A program made the translations under genes and the position numbers. A stretch of DNA of 64,000 nt, from contig JAJDWX010000030.1 of the NCBI GenBank assembly GCA_022825385.1, positions 62,001 to 126,000 on the forward strand. The letters run 5' to 3'. Below are positions 1-8,552 of the stretch, piece after piece. The DNA is from Rhodothermales bacterium. GTDB taxonomy: Bacteria > Bacteroidota > Rhodothermia > Rhodothermales > VXPQ01. Under the pieces are notes generated by a model that saw only the letters and a list, made by a program, of their open reading frames with translations, searched no databases and was not told the DNA's origin. How positions within the stretch are numbered: position 1 is the first letter of the stretch; every line of letters begins with the position of its first letter.

Positions 1-1466
1 TCGTCCGCCGGCCCGACCGGGTCCTTCCGCACCCGTCCGGTCTTGTAAAACGGCATATCGAGGAAGCGCGCGTTATCCTTGCCAAGCCCCATCACTTCGA
101 TGGCCTCGATGGCTTCGGCGTACCGAATGTTCGCCTTGATGGCGCGCACGTCCTCGGTGTCCACTTCGCCCGGGGCCTTGTTTTCCAGAAACGCCATGAT
201 GGCGTCGCATCGTTTTTCGAAATCCGGGCAAACCCCGTCCTCCAGGCCCAGCGTATCCCGGCTGAATTCGAGAAACTGAAGATAGCGCCGCACGTCCGCG
301 TCGAAAACGGCCACGGAACCGTTCGTCATGTAGGCCACGACGACGTCGTTCATGTTGTCCACCAGTTTGTCCAGCATGCCGCCCATGGAAATCACGTCGT
401 CGTCCGGATGCGGGCTAAAAACGAGGGTCGACTGGCCTGATACGAGGTAGTCCGGGTAGGTGATGCGCTTGCGCAAATCCTCGAAAATCGTACGGCACAG
501 ATTGTCGATGTTGTCGTACGCATAGACCAGTTCGTGCAGGTTATGCCGGTAGAAATCCGATTGGTCCAGCGTAAGAATCGCCTTCCCCAACTTCTCGCTC
601 AGCCAGATCACCGCCCGCTTCGCCATCTGCCGATCCCAGGATACGGAACCGGCAAGCCAGGGCGTTTTCGTCCGAACAAGCGCCCCGGCGGCGGCGCTGT
701 CCAGATAAAAAACGGCGTTCGGGTGTTCCTGCAAATAACTGGCGGTGACTTGCAGGTCGGGCGCTTCTTCCACCGCGCGGCGGACAATGGGGGCCTTGTG
801 CTCTCCGGTCGCAAGCAGGACGATTTCGCGGGCGGCAAGGAGCGAGCGGACGCCTATCGTAATGGCTTGTCGAGGCACGTTTTCTTCCCCGAAAAAATCG
901 GAGGCGGCGTCCTTGCGGGTAATTTCGTCGATCACGATGAGGCGAGCGGCGGTCCGGGGACCGGAACCGGGTTCGTTAAACCCGATATGCCCGCTTCGCC
1001 CAATGCCCAAAAGGAGAAAATCGAACCCGCCCGCTGCTTCTATCGCGTCTTCGTAGCGTTGGCAAAAGGCGATCGCCTCGTCTTCGGGAAGCGAACTGTC
1101 CGGCGCGTGCGTATGCTCGTCCGGGATGTTCACATGGTCGAAGAAATTCTCCCGCATGAACCGGTAATAACTCTGCACGCTATCCCGCTCGATGGGATAA
1201 TATTCGTCGAGGCTAAAGGTCTCCACGCCCGAAAAATCCAGTCCTTCCTCGCGGTGCATCCGGATCAATTCCTGGTATACGCCGATGGGCGTGGAACCGC
1301 TGGGCAGCCCAAGCACGAATTTTTTACCGGCGGCATGGTGTTCCCGGATCAGGCGGGCGATGCGCTCGGCTACCTTCCGCGTCAGCGACACAGGGTTGTC
1401 GAAAATTTCGACAGGGACGCGCTCGATGGAAGCGCCCGAACTCGAAATACCAGGTTCCTGCGGCAT
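1..1466 (-). CDS. Glucosamine-6-phosphate deaminase (NagB-type) fused to a PIG-L/LmbE deacetylase-like domain, 3' end outside window
   Basis: Two domains are visible in the 488 residues present. Residues about 20-260 are NagB-like, with the sugar-phosphate loop GLPSGSTP near residue 63 and the conserved segment LLLGIGRSGHIGFNEP. From about residue 340 a PIG-L/LmbE fold begins with the metal-binding motif HPDDD near residue 350. NagB converts glucosamine-6-phosphate to fructose-6-phosphate and ammonia; PIG-L proteins remove N-acetyl groups from amino sugars. Fusions of these two domains, around 640 residues, are common in Bacteroidota, so roughly the last quarter of the gene is missing here. 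The ATG at 1466 lies 15 bp after the hemL stop, suggesting co-transcription with hemH-hemL. The cellular substrate of the fusion is not known from the sequence. Confidence 0.85.
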   Translation of the reverse strand, partial: MPQEPGISSSGASIERVPVEIFDNPVSLTRKVAERIARLIREHHAAGKKFVLGLPSGSTPIGVYQELIRMHREEGLDFSGVETFSLDEYYPIERDSVQSYYRFMRENFFDHVNIPDEHTHAPDSSLPEDEAIAFCQRYEDAIEAAGGFDFLLLGIGRSGHIGFNEPGSGPRTAARLIVIDEITRKDAASDFFGEENVPRQAITIGVRSLLAAREIVLLATGEHKAPIVRRAVEEAPDLQVTASYLQEHPNAVFYLDSAAAGALVRTKTPWLAGSVSWDRQMAKRAVIWLSEKLGKAILTLDQSDFYRHNLHELVYAYDNIDNLCRTIFEDLRKRITYPDYLVSGQSTLVFSPHPDDDVISMGGMLDKLVDNMNDVVVAYMTNGSVAVFDADVRRYLQFLEFSRDTLGLEDGVCPDFEKRCDAIMAFLENKAPGEVDTEDVRAIKANIRYAEAIEAIEVMGLGKDNARFLDMPFYKTGRVRKDPVGPAD

Positions 1467-1481
1467 AATCGTTCGTTAAAG

Positions 1482-2771
1482 TCAAGCGTGAATTTCCGCA
1501 AGCGCTTCGCGCTGAGCCGCAAGCGTTTGCTCGATTTCGTCGTCGCCATGCGCCGACGACAGAAAAAAGGCTTCGAACTGAGACGGAGGCAGGTAAATGC
1601 CCCGTTTCAGCATGGCGTGAAAATACTGCGCGTACCGCGCCATGTCGCAGGACCGGGCCCCTTCGTAATCCGTAACGCGGCGATCCGTAAAGAAAAGCGT
1701 TCCCATAGATCCAACGCGCGCGAAGCAATAAGGCAGGTTCCGGTCCCGGAGGTTCTTGCGGACGCCCTCTTCCAGTTTCTGCCCCAGCGCTTCCAGTCGG
1801 TCGTAGAGCGCAGCGTCTTTCAGAATGCGCGTCAGGGCAGCCTTTCCCGCAGCCATGGCCAGCGGGTTGCCAGAAAGCGTACCTGCCTGGTATACGGGAC
1901 CGGACGGCGCAAGATGCGCCATGATTTCGCGCCGTCCGCCATAGGCGCCCGCAGGCAACCCGCCGCCCAGCACCTTGCCCAGCGCGGTCAAATCCGGGAG
2001 GACCCCATAGCGCGCCTGGGCGCCTCCCGAAGCGACGCGAAACCCGGTCATGACCTCGTCGAACAACAGCAAGGCGCCCCGGTCCGAGCACAGGCTCCGA
2101 AGCGCTTCGAGAAACCCCGGTTCCGGCGGCACGCACCCCATGTTGCCCGCGACGGGTTCCACGATGACGCAAGCGATATCGTCTCCGTGCGCTTCGAACA
2201 GCCGGTCTACGCTTGCCGCGTCGTTGTAGCGGGCCAGCAGCGTATCCCGAATCGCAGACAGGGGCACGCCGGGCGAACCGGGACGTCCAAAGGTAGCGAC
2301 GCCGCTGCCTGCCGCCGCAAGGAAAAAATCGGCGTGCCCATGATAATTGCCCTCGAACTTCACAATCTTGCCGCGCCCCGTAAAGCCCCGCGCAAGCCGA
2401 ACGGCGCTCATGGCGGCTTCCGTGCCGGAATTCACCATGCGAACCATTTCGACGGAAGGCACCATCTCCGTAACCAGTTCGGCCATTTCGACTTCGAGCC
2501 GGACGGGCGCGCCAAAAGAGGTCGAGCGTTGGGCCGTGTCCGCCACGGCCTCCACGATCGACGGCTCTGCATGGCCAAAAAGCATGGGCCCCCACGACCC
2601 TACGTAATCGACGTAGCGGCGCCCGTCCTCGTCCTCGACCCACGCCCCCGAAGCGCTGCGCAAAAAAAGCGGGGTCCCCCCCACGGCGCCAAAAGCCCGC
2701 ACCGGCGAATTTACGCCGCCCGGAATAACGCGCCGCGCGCGCTCGTATAGCGCCATACTGGACTTGGACAT
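1482..2771 (-). CDS. hemL: Glutamate-1-semialdehyde 2,1-aminomutase
   Basis: A PLP-dependent aminomutase of 429 residues, the usual length for HemL. It makes 5-aminolevulinate from glutamate-1-semialdehyde in the C5 heme pathway. The N-terminus (ARRVIPGGVNSPVRAF) is the family signature, and the PLP lysine is K266 in the motif GKVLGGGLPAGAYGG. The frame stays open well upstream, but the ATG at 2771 begins the conserved HemL N-terminus and lies 44 bp after the hemH stop, so I place the start there. Gene order hemH-hemL on the minus strand fits a heme operon. Confidence 0.96.
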   Translation of the reverse strand: MSKSSMALYERARRVIPGGVNSPVRAFGAVGGTPLFLRSASGAWVEDEDGRRYVDYVGSWGPMLFGHAEPSIVEAVADTAQRSTSFGAPVRLEVEMAELVTEMVPSVEMVRMVNSGTEAAMSAVRLARGFTGRGKIVKFEGNYHGHADFFLAAAGSGVATFGRPGSPGVPLSAIRDTLLARYNDAASVDRLFEAHGDDIACVIVEPVAGNMGCVPPEPGFLEALRSLCSDRGALLLFDEVMTGFRVASGGAQARYGVLPDLTALGKVLGGGLPAGAYGGRREIMAHLAPSGPVYQAGTLSGNPLAMAAGKAALTRILKDAALYDRLEALGQKLEEGVRKNLRDRNLPYCFARVGSMGTLFFTDRRVTDYEGARSCDMARYAQYFHAMLKRGIYLPPSQFEAFFLSSAHGDDEIEQTLAAQREALAEIHA

Positions 2772-2815
2772 CGCAACCTGCGCTCTGGCTTTTGGGCAAA
2801 AAAGAAAAAGGGGGC

Positions 2816-4126
2816 TTACGCGGATGTTTTCGGGGCCAGCGGGGGCGCGGAAGCAAGCGCGGGCGCAGCCCATCTCCTGGCCTCGGCGATCACTTCGCAT
2901 TGCTTGCACCGCGTGCGCCGCTCGGCGGGCCGGGGCGGCACGTGCAAAGGGCATAACGCATGGGCCTTGCGCGAAACATCCCCTGTCCCGGAAAGCAAGT
3001 CGGGCGCCCGCGCCGAACGCGACGCCTCCTTCTGAGGAGCAAAGGAAAGTTGCGAAACCACGGCTTCCGACAGCGCCTCCACGAACAGCGAGTGACAATT
3101 CAGGCCCGACATGACCTCGAACCGATGGATGCCTACCGCCTCGGCCCGCTCGCGCAACTCCACGTCCAGTTCGAAGGCCGTCTCTATATGATCGGTCACA
3201 AAAGCGATCGGGACCACGACAAGCGCGGGAACGCCTTTCTGGCCAAGTTCCTCCACTTTGTCGATCGTACTCGGCGTCAACCACTCCATGGGGCCTACCT
3301 TGCTCTGGAACGAAACATGATAGGGATAATCGAAGTTGCGGTGCGCCATCACCCGGTCCACCGACGAATGGATCAGGCAGCAATAGGGGTCGCGGCGCTC
3401 CTTCATTTCCCGCACCGGCGTGCCATGCGCGCTGAAAAGCAACTGTACGCTGGGGCGCTCGGAGCGGTGAAAACGCTGAAGGGCCTCGTCGATGCGTTCG
3501 GAAACGGCCTGCACGTACGCCGGGTGCGCCGCGTACTCGAACACCGACGTGGTTTCCCAGTCCGGTATTTCCCCGGCTTCCTTCAGCGCGTGCCAGTAGG
3601 CCAGCGAAGCCCCGGTGGTGGTCTTGGAATACTGCGGATACAGCGGCAGCAACACGACTTTGTTCACGCCGTCCCGCTGCATTTTTTCGGCGGCCTCCTC
3701 GCTGAAGGGACGCCAGTAACGCATGGCCGGATAGGTTCGGAACACGACGCCTTCCGCCCGACCGTAATCCCGCATCAGGCGTTCTTCGAGCGCGCTCGCC
3801 TGCTCGCGCGTCAATCGGTTGATGGGCGAACCGCCCCCTATCGCCTCGTAGTCCTTGCCTACCGCCTTCGAGCGACGCCGGGCGATAAGACGACACAACC
3901 CGTGTCGCAACACCCCCCCAACCGGGATATCGATAATGGCGGGATCCATGAAGAGGTTGTACAAAAACGGCGCGATATCTTCTGTTTTGTCTGGTCCGCC
4001 CAGATTAAACAGTACGACGCCCACCGTATCGCCCCGCTCGACGCGCAGCGAATCGGAAGGGAAAAACGCGCCGGTTACAAGACGGCGGTCCCAGGAATAT
4101 CTTTTCAGAAATTCTCGCGGGGTCAT
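2816..4126 (-). CDS. hemH: Ferrochelatase with Cys-containing C-terminal extension
   Basis: Inserts ferrous iron into protoporphyrin IX, the last step of heme synthesis. The 436-residue product has the NLGGP N-terminal strand near residue 41, the active-site histidine in FSAHGTPV, and the conserved acidic motif AFVTDHIET. The core family is about 320-350 residues; here an extra tail of about 70 residues carries three cysteines arranged C-x14-C-x2-C, plus one cysteine in LNCHSLF just before it. Some bacterial ferrochelatases bind a [2Fe-2S] cluster near the C-terminus, so the tail may bind metal, but the spacing is not the usual one. First gene of hemH-hemL-nagB-like; a MITE lies immediately upstream. 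Confidence 0.95.
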   Translation of the reverse strand: MTPREFLKRYSWDRRLVTGAFFPSDSLRVERGDTVGVVLFNLGGPDKTEDIAPFLYNLFMDPAIIDIPVGGVLRHGLCRLIARRRSKAVGKDYEAIGGGSPINRLTREQASALEERLMRDYGRAEGVVFRTYPAMRYWRPFSEEAAEKMQRDGVNKVVLLPLYPQYSKTTTGASLAYWHALKEAGEIPDWETTSVFEYAAHPAYVQAVSERIDEALQRFHRSERPSVQLLFSAHGTPVREMKERRDPYCCLIHSSVDRVMAHRNFDYPYHVSFQSKVGPMEWLTPSTIDKVEELGQKGVPALVVVPIAFVTDHIETAFELDVELRERAEAVGIHRFEVMSGLNCHSLFVEALSEAVVSQLSFAPQKEASRSARAPDLLSGTGDVSRKAHALCPLHVPPRPAERRTRCKQCEVIAEARRWAAPALASAPPLAPKTSA

Positions 4127-4239
4127 AAGGGGAAGCAGGGTGCGAAAGCGGGGGCGCTACAATTATTTCGGGGATACTATAGATAAAATACTATTGCGTT
4201 TTCTTTTGGACGTTGAAGTTTCCAATAAGGATGACGCTA

Positions 4240-4495
4240 AGGATACTCTGATTAAATCCGGGAAGCTCAGAGGCTGCGAGGGGTGCGCTGGCAAGGAATG
4301 ACGAAGCGATGTGGCAGGCCCCCACATAATGAGGAATGACACAGCCAGCGTGCCCCTCGCAGCCTCCCGAAGGGCGCGTCACATCCCCAACGAACCGAAT
4401 CTACGATTTTTTCTGCTGATTTCATCGATACAAGCATGACGACTTGTCAGGCAAACGTGACGCGCTGAGCGAAGTGGATTTAATCAGAGTATCCT
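4240..4495. mobile_element. MITE copy 1 (256 bp, non-coding, TA-flanked)
   Basis: The element starts AGGATACTCTGATTAAATCC and ends with the exact reverse complement of that sequence, giving perfect 20-bp terminal inverted repeats. The interior has no credible gene. It is about 85-90% identical to the element at 32985-33240, including the stretch reading GAGGCTGCGAGGGGTGCGCT. The left flank is TA; on the right a TA follows after one extra T. TA target duplications are known for IS630/Tc1-mariner-type MITEs, so a transposase of that kind elsewhere in the genome is expected. It separates hemF from hemH. Confidence 0.85.
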
Positions 4496-4496
4496 T

Positions 4497-4512
4497 TAAG
4501 ATACGCTGATTA
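4497..4512. repeat. Solo MITE terminal repeat fragment forming the hemF stop codon
   Basis: Directly beside MITE copy 1 is a second short terminal repeat. Read on the minus strand it is TAATCAGCGTATCTTA, which matches the end of MITE copy 2 (TAATCAGCGTATCCTTA) with one base missing. The TAA at its start is the stop codon of hemF. It is probably what remains of another insertion or an imprecise excision that replaced the original 3' end of hemF. Confidence 0.6.
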
Positions 4513-5493
4513 CGTACGTCCGGCGGCGTTCCGCGGCGGCGGACTGTCGGGAGCAAGGGCAAGCCAGTCCCTCGGGCGCAAAAACCATTGCAAACGGCCC
4601 TCGACCGTCTCGGGGTCGGGCGTCCAGGCGTATTCCCAGCGGGCCCTGGGCGGCAAACTCATCAAAATGCTTTCCGTGCGCCCGCCGGTGTCTATGCCGA
4701 ATTTCGTACCGCGATCATGCAGCAGGTTGAATTCGACATACCGCGCGCGGCGCAGGGCCTGAAACGCCCGTTCCCGCTCGCCGAACGGCGCGGCGCGGCG
4801 GCACTCCGCAAGCGGAAGCCAGGACCCCAGAAACGCCTCGCCCGCCGCGCGCACGAAGGCAAACGTTTCCTCCGGGGCGTCCCGCAAGCCATCGAAAAAG
4901 ACGCCGCCGACGCCCCGCGCCTCCTCCCGGTGCGGCAAATAGAAATACGCGTCGCACTGCTGCTTGAACGCCTCGTAATCGGCTATGTCGTGCGCGTCGC
5001 ACACCGCCTTCCAGGTCCGGTGAAAATGCTGCACGTCCTCAAGAAAAGGATAGTACGGGGTCAGGTCGGCGCCGCCTCCGAACCATTGATCCACCGGCCG
5101 GGAGCGATCCTCCCCCAGGGCAAAATACCGGAAATTGGCGTGGACGGAAGGGATGTAAGGATTGACCGGATGGAACACCAGCGAAATGCCCGTCGCGAAA
5201 AACGAGCGGGTCGTCGCGTCGGACCGACCGCCCAGAAGGTCTGCCAGCACGGCTTCGGGGAGTTCGCCATGCACGACGGACGTATTGACGCCCGCTTTTT
5301 CCAGCACGGCGCCGCCGGAAAGCGCCGCCGATAGCCCGCCGCCGCCTCCGGGACGGTCCCAGGCGTCCTCCCGAAACGTCGCCTGCCCGTCCAGCGCCTC
5401 GACCGCGCTGCGGATCGTTCGCTGAAGTTCCTGCACGAACGCCTGCATGCGCCCGGCAATGGAAGCTTCGTTATGAACGGGGGACATAGACAT
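4510..5493 (-). CDS. hemF: Oxygen-dependent coproporphyrinogen III oxidase
   Basis: Decarboxylates coproporphyrinogen III to protoporphyrinogen IX using O2. The 327-residue product shows the HemF signatures SLVFHPVNPYIPSVHANFRYF-region and WFGGGADLTPYYP. The frame could begin at a TTG at 5529, inside the upstream pseudouridine synthase gene; I prefer the ATG at 5493, 13 bp after that gene's stop, because it precedes the conserved helix without overlap. The C-terminus ends GRT with its stop codon supplied by a MITE terminal repeat, so the last few residues may differ from the ancestral protein. Use of HemF points to an aerobic organism. Confidence 0.94.
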   Translation of the reverse strand: MSMSPVHNEASIAGRMQAFVQELQRTIRSAVEALDGQATFREDAWDRPGGGGGLSAALSGGAVLEKAGVNTSVVHGELPEAVLADLLGGRSDATTRSFFATGISLVFHPVNPYIPSVHANFRYFALGEDRSRPVDQWFGGGADLTPYYPFLEDVQHFHRTWKAVCDAHDIADYEAFKQQCDAYFYLPHREEARGVGGVFFDGLRDAPEETFAFVRAAGEAFLGSWLPLAECRRAAPFGERERAFQALRRARYVEFNLLHDRGTKFGIDTGGRTESILMSLPPRARWEYAWTPDPETVEGRLQWFLRPRDWLALAPDSPPPRNAAGRT

Positions 5494-5506
5494 ACGCGCG
5501 GATACG

Positions 5507-6277
5507 CTATCGGGTACGCAAATCTCCAATGCTGCGGGGCGGCCCTGGCAAGGCCAGGACCTTCGCGACGGCTCCGGCGAACCGCGCCTCCCAGACTGAA
5601 GGCGGCGGCGCGCAAAAAGATATGCGCTCGCGGGTCACCGGGTGCGTTACCGTGAGCCGGAAGGCATGCAACGCAAGATTGCGCCCGTCCAGTTCCCGCG
5701 CGGCGCCATAGCGGAAATCCCCGAGGACGGGATGCCCTTCCGTCGCCAACTGAAGGCGAATCTGGTGTTTGCGCCCCGTTTCCAGCCATATCCGGAGCAA
5801 ACTCGTCGCATTGTCCTGCACGGCAAGCGAACGCCACCGGAGCCGCGCTTCCTTCCCGGCGGGGTCTCCGGGGGGCGCGAGGCGGGCGCCGCCTCCCGGA
5901 CGGGCGGCCAGCGCATGCCGAAGCGTCCCGCCTCCCCGCAACGCGCCTTCCACGAGGGCGACATATTCCTTGTCGGGCGCCCGGCGGCGGAACTGCTCCG
6001 AAAGGCGGGCGGCGGCTTTCGAGGTGCGGGCCAGCAGAAGCACCCCCGAGGCGGGCCGATCCAGACGATGCACCAGGCCAAGAAACGCCTCGCCCGGCTT
6101 GGCGAATGTTTTCTTCAGATAGCGCTTGCCGAGGCGGAGCAGATCCGGGTCGTTCGTTTCGTCCTGCTGCACGAGCAAGCCGGGCGGCTTGTCGACCGCC
6201 AGCAGATGGTTGTCCATGTACAGGACGGGAATATCGGCCTGGCCCGGAGCAGGTATATGCGCGGCGGGAGCATTCAT
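5507..6277 (-). CDS. RluA-family RNA pseudouridine synthase
   Basis: A 256-residue enzyme that isomerises uridine to pseudouridine in rRNA or tRNA. The catalytic motif HRLDR, with its invariant aspartate, sits near residue 71, preceded by the strand VDKPPGLLV. There is no N-terminal S4 RNA-binding domain, as in the shorter RluA subgroup, so the exact target uridine cannot be named. Its start codon overlaps the hemE stop by 4 bp (ATGA type), so the two are translationally coupled, although the enzyme has no direct link to heme. Confidence 0.9.
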   Translation of the reverse strand: MNAPAAHIPAPGQADIPVLYMDNHLLAVDKPPGLLVQQDETNDPDLLRLGKRYLKKTFAKPGEAFLGLVHRLDRPASGVLLLARTSKAAARLSEQFRRRAPDKEYVALVEGALRGGGTLRHALAARPGGGARLAPPGDPAGKEARLRWRSLAVQDNATSLLRIWLETGRKHQIRLQLATEGHPVLGDFRYGAARELDGRNLALHAFRLTVTHPVTRERISFCAPPPSVWEARFAGAVAKVLALPGPPRSIGDLRTR

Positions 6278-7338
6278 TCCGCCTTGCGCAGCGTTTCGGA
6301 AAATTCATGCACGGCGTCTACGAAAACGGCGGCGCGCGCCGGGTCGTGATCGGGATGCATGCCATGGCCCAGGTTCGCGATATGCCGCCTCGGGCCGAAG
6401 GCCTCCAGCATGCGGCGGACGGCGGCGCGAAGCGTCGCGGGGTCCGCAAACAGCGCGGCGGGGTCCAGATTCCCCTGCAACGTCTTTGGGCCGGTTTGCC
6501 TGCGGGCGGCGGCGGGGTCCATCGTCCAGTCGAGTCCAATGACGTCGTACGCCGTATCGGCAAGCGCCTGCAGGGCATGATGCGCGCCGCGCGCAAACAC
6601 AATGCACGGCACGTCCGGATGCGCTTGCTTGAACCGCTCGGCCAGGTCGCGCAAACAGGGCAGCGCAAACGCCTCGAATTCCCGAGGTCCGAGCAAGCCG
6701 GCCCAGGAATCGAACACCTGCACGGCCTGGGCGCCCGCCTCCACCTGGCGAACAAGATATTCTGCAAGCGTCTCCGCAAGCCTGCCCAGGAGTTCCCTCG
6801 ACGCGTCCGGGTACCGGTGCAGCCAGGAACGCGCCCGGGCGAACTGTTTGCTCCCCGCCCCCTCGACCATATACGCCATGAGCGTCCAGGGCGCGCCGCA
6901 AAAACCGATCAGGGGCGCCCGGCCCGCAAGCGCATGGCGCGTAACGGTAAGCGCCTCGAACACATAGCCCAGTTCGGCGGGTACGTCGGGCGCGGCGAGG
7001 CGACGCAGGTCGTCCGGATGGCGCAGCGGGTCGGGCAGCGACGGCCCGATCCCCTTTTCCATGCGCACCTCCAGTCCCATGGCCTGGGGAACCACCAGGA
7101 TATCGGAGAAAATAATCGCGGCGTCCAGATCGAACCGTTCGAGCGGCTGCAACGTGATTTCGGCGACCAGCGCAGGAGTGCGGCACGCCTCGAAAAACGA
7201 CGACGAAGCCCGCAAGGCCCGGTATTCGGGGAGATAGCGCCCGGCCTGGCGCATCATCCAGACCGGCGCGCGGGGCGTGTCCTCGCCGCGGGCGGCGCGC
7301 AACAGCAGGTCGTTTTGCAGCGGGGGAAAAGGGTCCAT
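6274..7338 (-). CDS. hemE: Uroporphyrinogen decarboxylase
   Basis: Removes the four acetate carboxyls of uroporphyrinogen III to give coproporphyrinogen III, the substrate of HemF encoded two genes downstream. At 354 residues the length is normal. Signatures: PVWMMRQAGRYLPEYR near residue 26, GFCGAPWTLMAYMVEG, and the C-terminal NLGHGMHPDHDP. It is the first gene of the minus-strand operon hemE-rluA-hemF. Together with hemH and hemL the window supplies four heme-pathway enzymes; no protoporphyrinogen oxidase gene is present here. Confidence 0.97.
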   Translation of the reverse strand: MDPFPPLQNDLLLRAARGEDTPRAPVWMMRQAGRYLPEYRALRASSSFFEACRTPALVAEITLQPLERFDLDAAIIFSDILVVPQAMGLEVRMEKGIGPSLPDPLRHPDDLRRLAAPDVPAELGYVFEALTVTRHALAGRAPLIGFCGAPWTLMAYMVEGAGSKQFARARSWLHRYPDASRELLGRLAETLAEYLVRQVEAGAQAVQVFDSWAGLLGPREFEAFALPCLRDLAERFKQAHPDVPCIVFARGAHHALQALADTAYDVIGLDWTMDPAAARRQTGPKTLQGNLDPAALFADPATLRAAVRRMLEAFGPRRHIANLGHGMHPDHDPARAAVFVDAVHEFSETLRKAE

Positions 7339-7702
7339 GTTCGGAAGGCTTCGGTAAACAGGCGGTGGCGCGAAAGCGAAGCGGTTGCGACGCGATCGGC
7401 GGGGTTTTGCATGGAATGAATATCTTCTAACGACGCAGGAAAGGCGCCTGCTCCCGGATGTTCCGCATACAGGGCGGAGAATACGGGATTTCGGGAAAAA
7501 TTATTGCGGGCGATCCGGGCGGACGGGATCGAGGGGCGCGCCGAAAAGTATGATTCCCGTATCATGGCGGGGGCGCTTGCATGCCAGGCCGGGCGTTTGG
7601 CTTCCGCGAAGCATCGCCGGGCGGGAGCCTTGTTCCTGCATCCGGACGGACGTCCGCGAACCCGCCGCCTGCCGTCCTGCTGCCGCCCCGCCGCCTTGCG
7701 CC
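7339..7702. other. Intergenic region between divergent hemE and kinase-like gene
   Basis: This 364-bp stretch has open frames on both strands, but none shows protein-like signals or a sensible start. It must hold the hemE promoter (minus strand) and the promoter of the downstream plus-strand membrane-protein gene. I see no convincing operator, riboswitch or RNA. Confidence 0.4.
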
Positions 7703-8311
7703 ATGCCTTCGCCGCTTCGCCCGTTCCGAAACGAACTGCTGCGAAAAATACTGCACCTGCTTGCGCTCGTCGTCCCCGCGGGAATATACGCGCTGGATAA
7801 ACCCCTTGCGCTTTTCGTTCTGATCCCCCTGTCGGCGACGGCCGCGGGGGCCGATGCGCTTCGGGCGAAATCCGCGCGCTTCGCCGCGTTCATTGGCCGC
7901 GCGTTCGGATACATGATGCGGCCCGGCGAAACGCCGCCGGTCGGGGGCAGCATCGTCCTGAACGGGGCTACGTGGATAGCGCTTTCCGCCACCTTGCTTA
8001 CGCTCCTTTTTCCCGTCGATCTGGCGGCGCCGGGGCTGGCCTCCTTCATGGTTGCGGACGCCGCCGCCGCCATGGCGGGAATGCGGTTCGGGCGTACGCG
8101 CTGGCCCGGCACGCGGCGCACCGTGCAGGGGTCGGTCGTCTTTGCCTGCGCAGCCTGGGCCATACTGGCGCCGTTCGGGCATATTGCCTGGGGAACCGCT
8201 GCCCTTGCGGCGCTGGCGGGCGCGGCGGTCGAAGCAGCGAACCTGCCCGGCAACGACAATATCCGGGGCCCCTTGGCGATGACGGCTGTTTTGTGGCTTG
8301 CGGCGGGGTGA
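7703..8311 (+). CDS. Dolichol/phytol-kinase-like (SEC59/CdsA-like) membrane protein
   Basis: A 202-residue protein with about five or six hydrophobic segments. The opening NELLRKILHLLALVVPAGIY and the central GGSIVLNGATWIAL resemble the bacterial diacylglycerol-kinase-like/phosphatidate cytidylyltransferase-like proteins related to SEC59 and phytol kinase, which phosphorylate or activate isoprenoid alcohols in the membrane. The conserved acidic/glycine segment GLASFMVADAAAAMAG.RFGRTRW fits the nucleotide-binding loop of that family. The frame is open 318 bp further upstream, but the ATG at 7703 gives the family N-terminus. The substrate is unknown. Confidence 0.75.
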   Translation: MPSPLRPFRNELLRKILHLLALVVPAGIYALDKPLALFVLIPLSATAAGADALRAKSARFAAFIGRAFGYMMRPGETPPVGGSIVLNGATWIALSATLLTLLFPVDLAAPGLASFMVADAAAAMAGMRFGRTRWPGTRRTVQGSVVFACAAWAILAPFGHIAWGTAALAALAGAAVEAANLPGNDNIRGPLAMTAVLWLAAG

Positions 8312-8364
8312 AAAGCGCGGCGGAAGGCAAGGCTGCGTCCGGGAAACCGCGGGGCAAAACAGGT

Positions 8365-8416
8365 CCGGTTAAAAAAGTAAGGCTGGAAATTTTGGACTTA
8401 AAAAAATAAGGTTTGG
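8365..8416. repeat. 52-bp dispersed repeat, copy A
   Basis: Begins CCGGTTAAAAAAGTAAGG and continues with CTGGAAATTTTGGACTTAAA to AAGGTTTGG. It matches copy B at 30499-30550 at 49 of 52 positions, and a related palindromic copy C lies at 38676-38726. It sits between the kinase-like gene and the TonB receptor operator. Possibly a small extragenic repeat or transcription-terminator-like element. Confidence 0.7.
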
Positions 8417-8491
8417 CCGCACAGGCCCAGGAAACCAAAAAATATTTCGCCAGAACCTGAAAATACCCTTGCCAGTCATTATTTCAATTGT

Positions 8492-8514
8492 TAACTTGTA
8501 TGACATGTTATACA
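8492..8514 (+). promoter_or_regulatory. Promoter element and putative GntR operator upstream of the TonB receptor gene
   Basis: TGTATGACATGTTATACA at 8497-8514 is an 18-bp palindrome with one mismatch. It overlaps TAACTTG at 8492-8498, a TAnnTTTG-like -7 box of the Bacteroidota type. The same TAACTTG plus palindrome arrangement recurs upstream of the beta-helix gene at 18822. Binding by the FadR-type regulator at 22847-23620 would block the promoter. The assignment to that regulator is inference from shared sequence. Confidence 0.65.
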
Positions 8515-8552
8515 TTCCCCGAAACCCCCTGGCGCGCGTATCCCCGCCCCCA

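Noticed and set aside
534..2750. Plus-strand open frame of 738 codons
   Set aside because: Antisense to hemL and the NagB fusion; composition is Arg/Gly-rich from antisense codons and no domain is visible.
4240..4495. Structured RNA or riboswitch before hemH
   Set aside because: The same sequence recurs at an unrelated site with TA flanks and terminal inverted repeats, so a MITE explains it.
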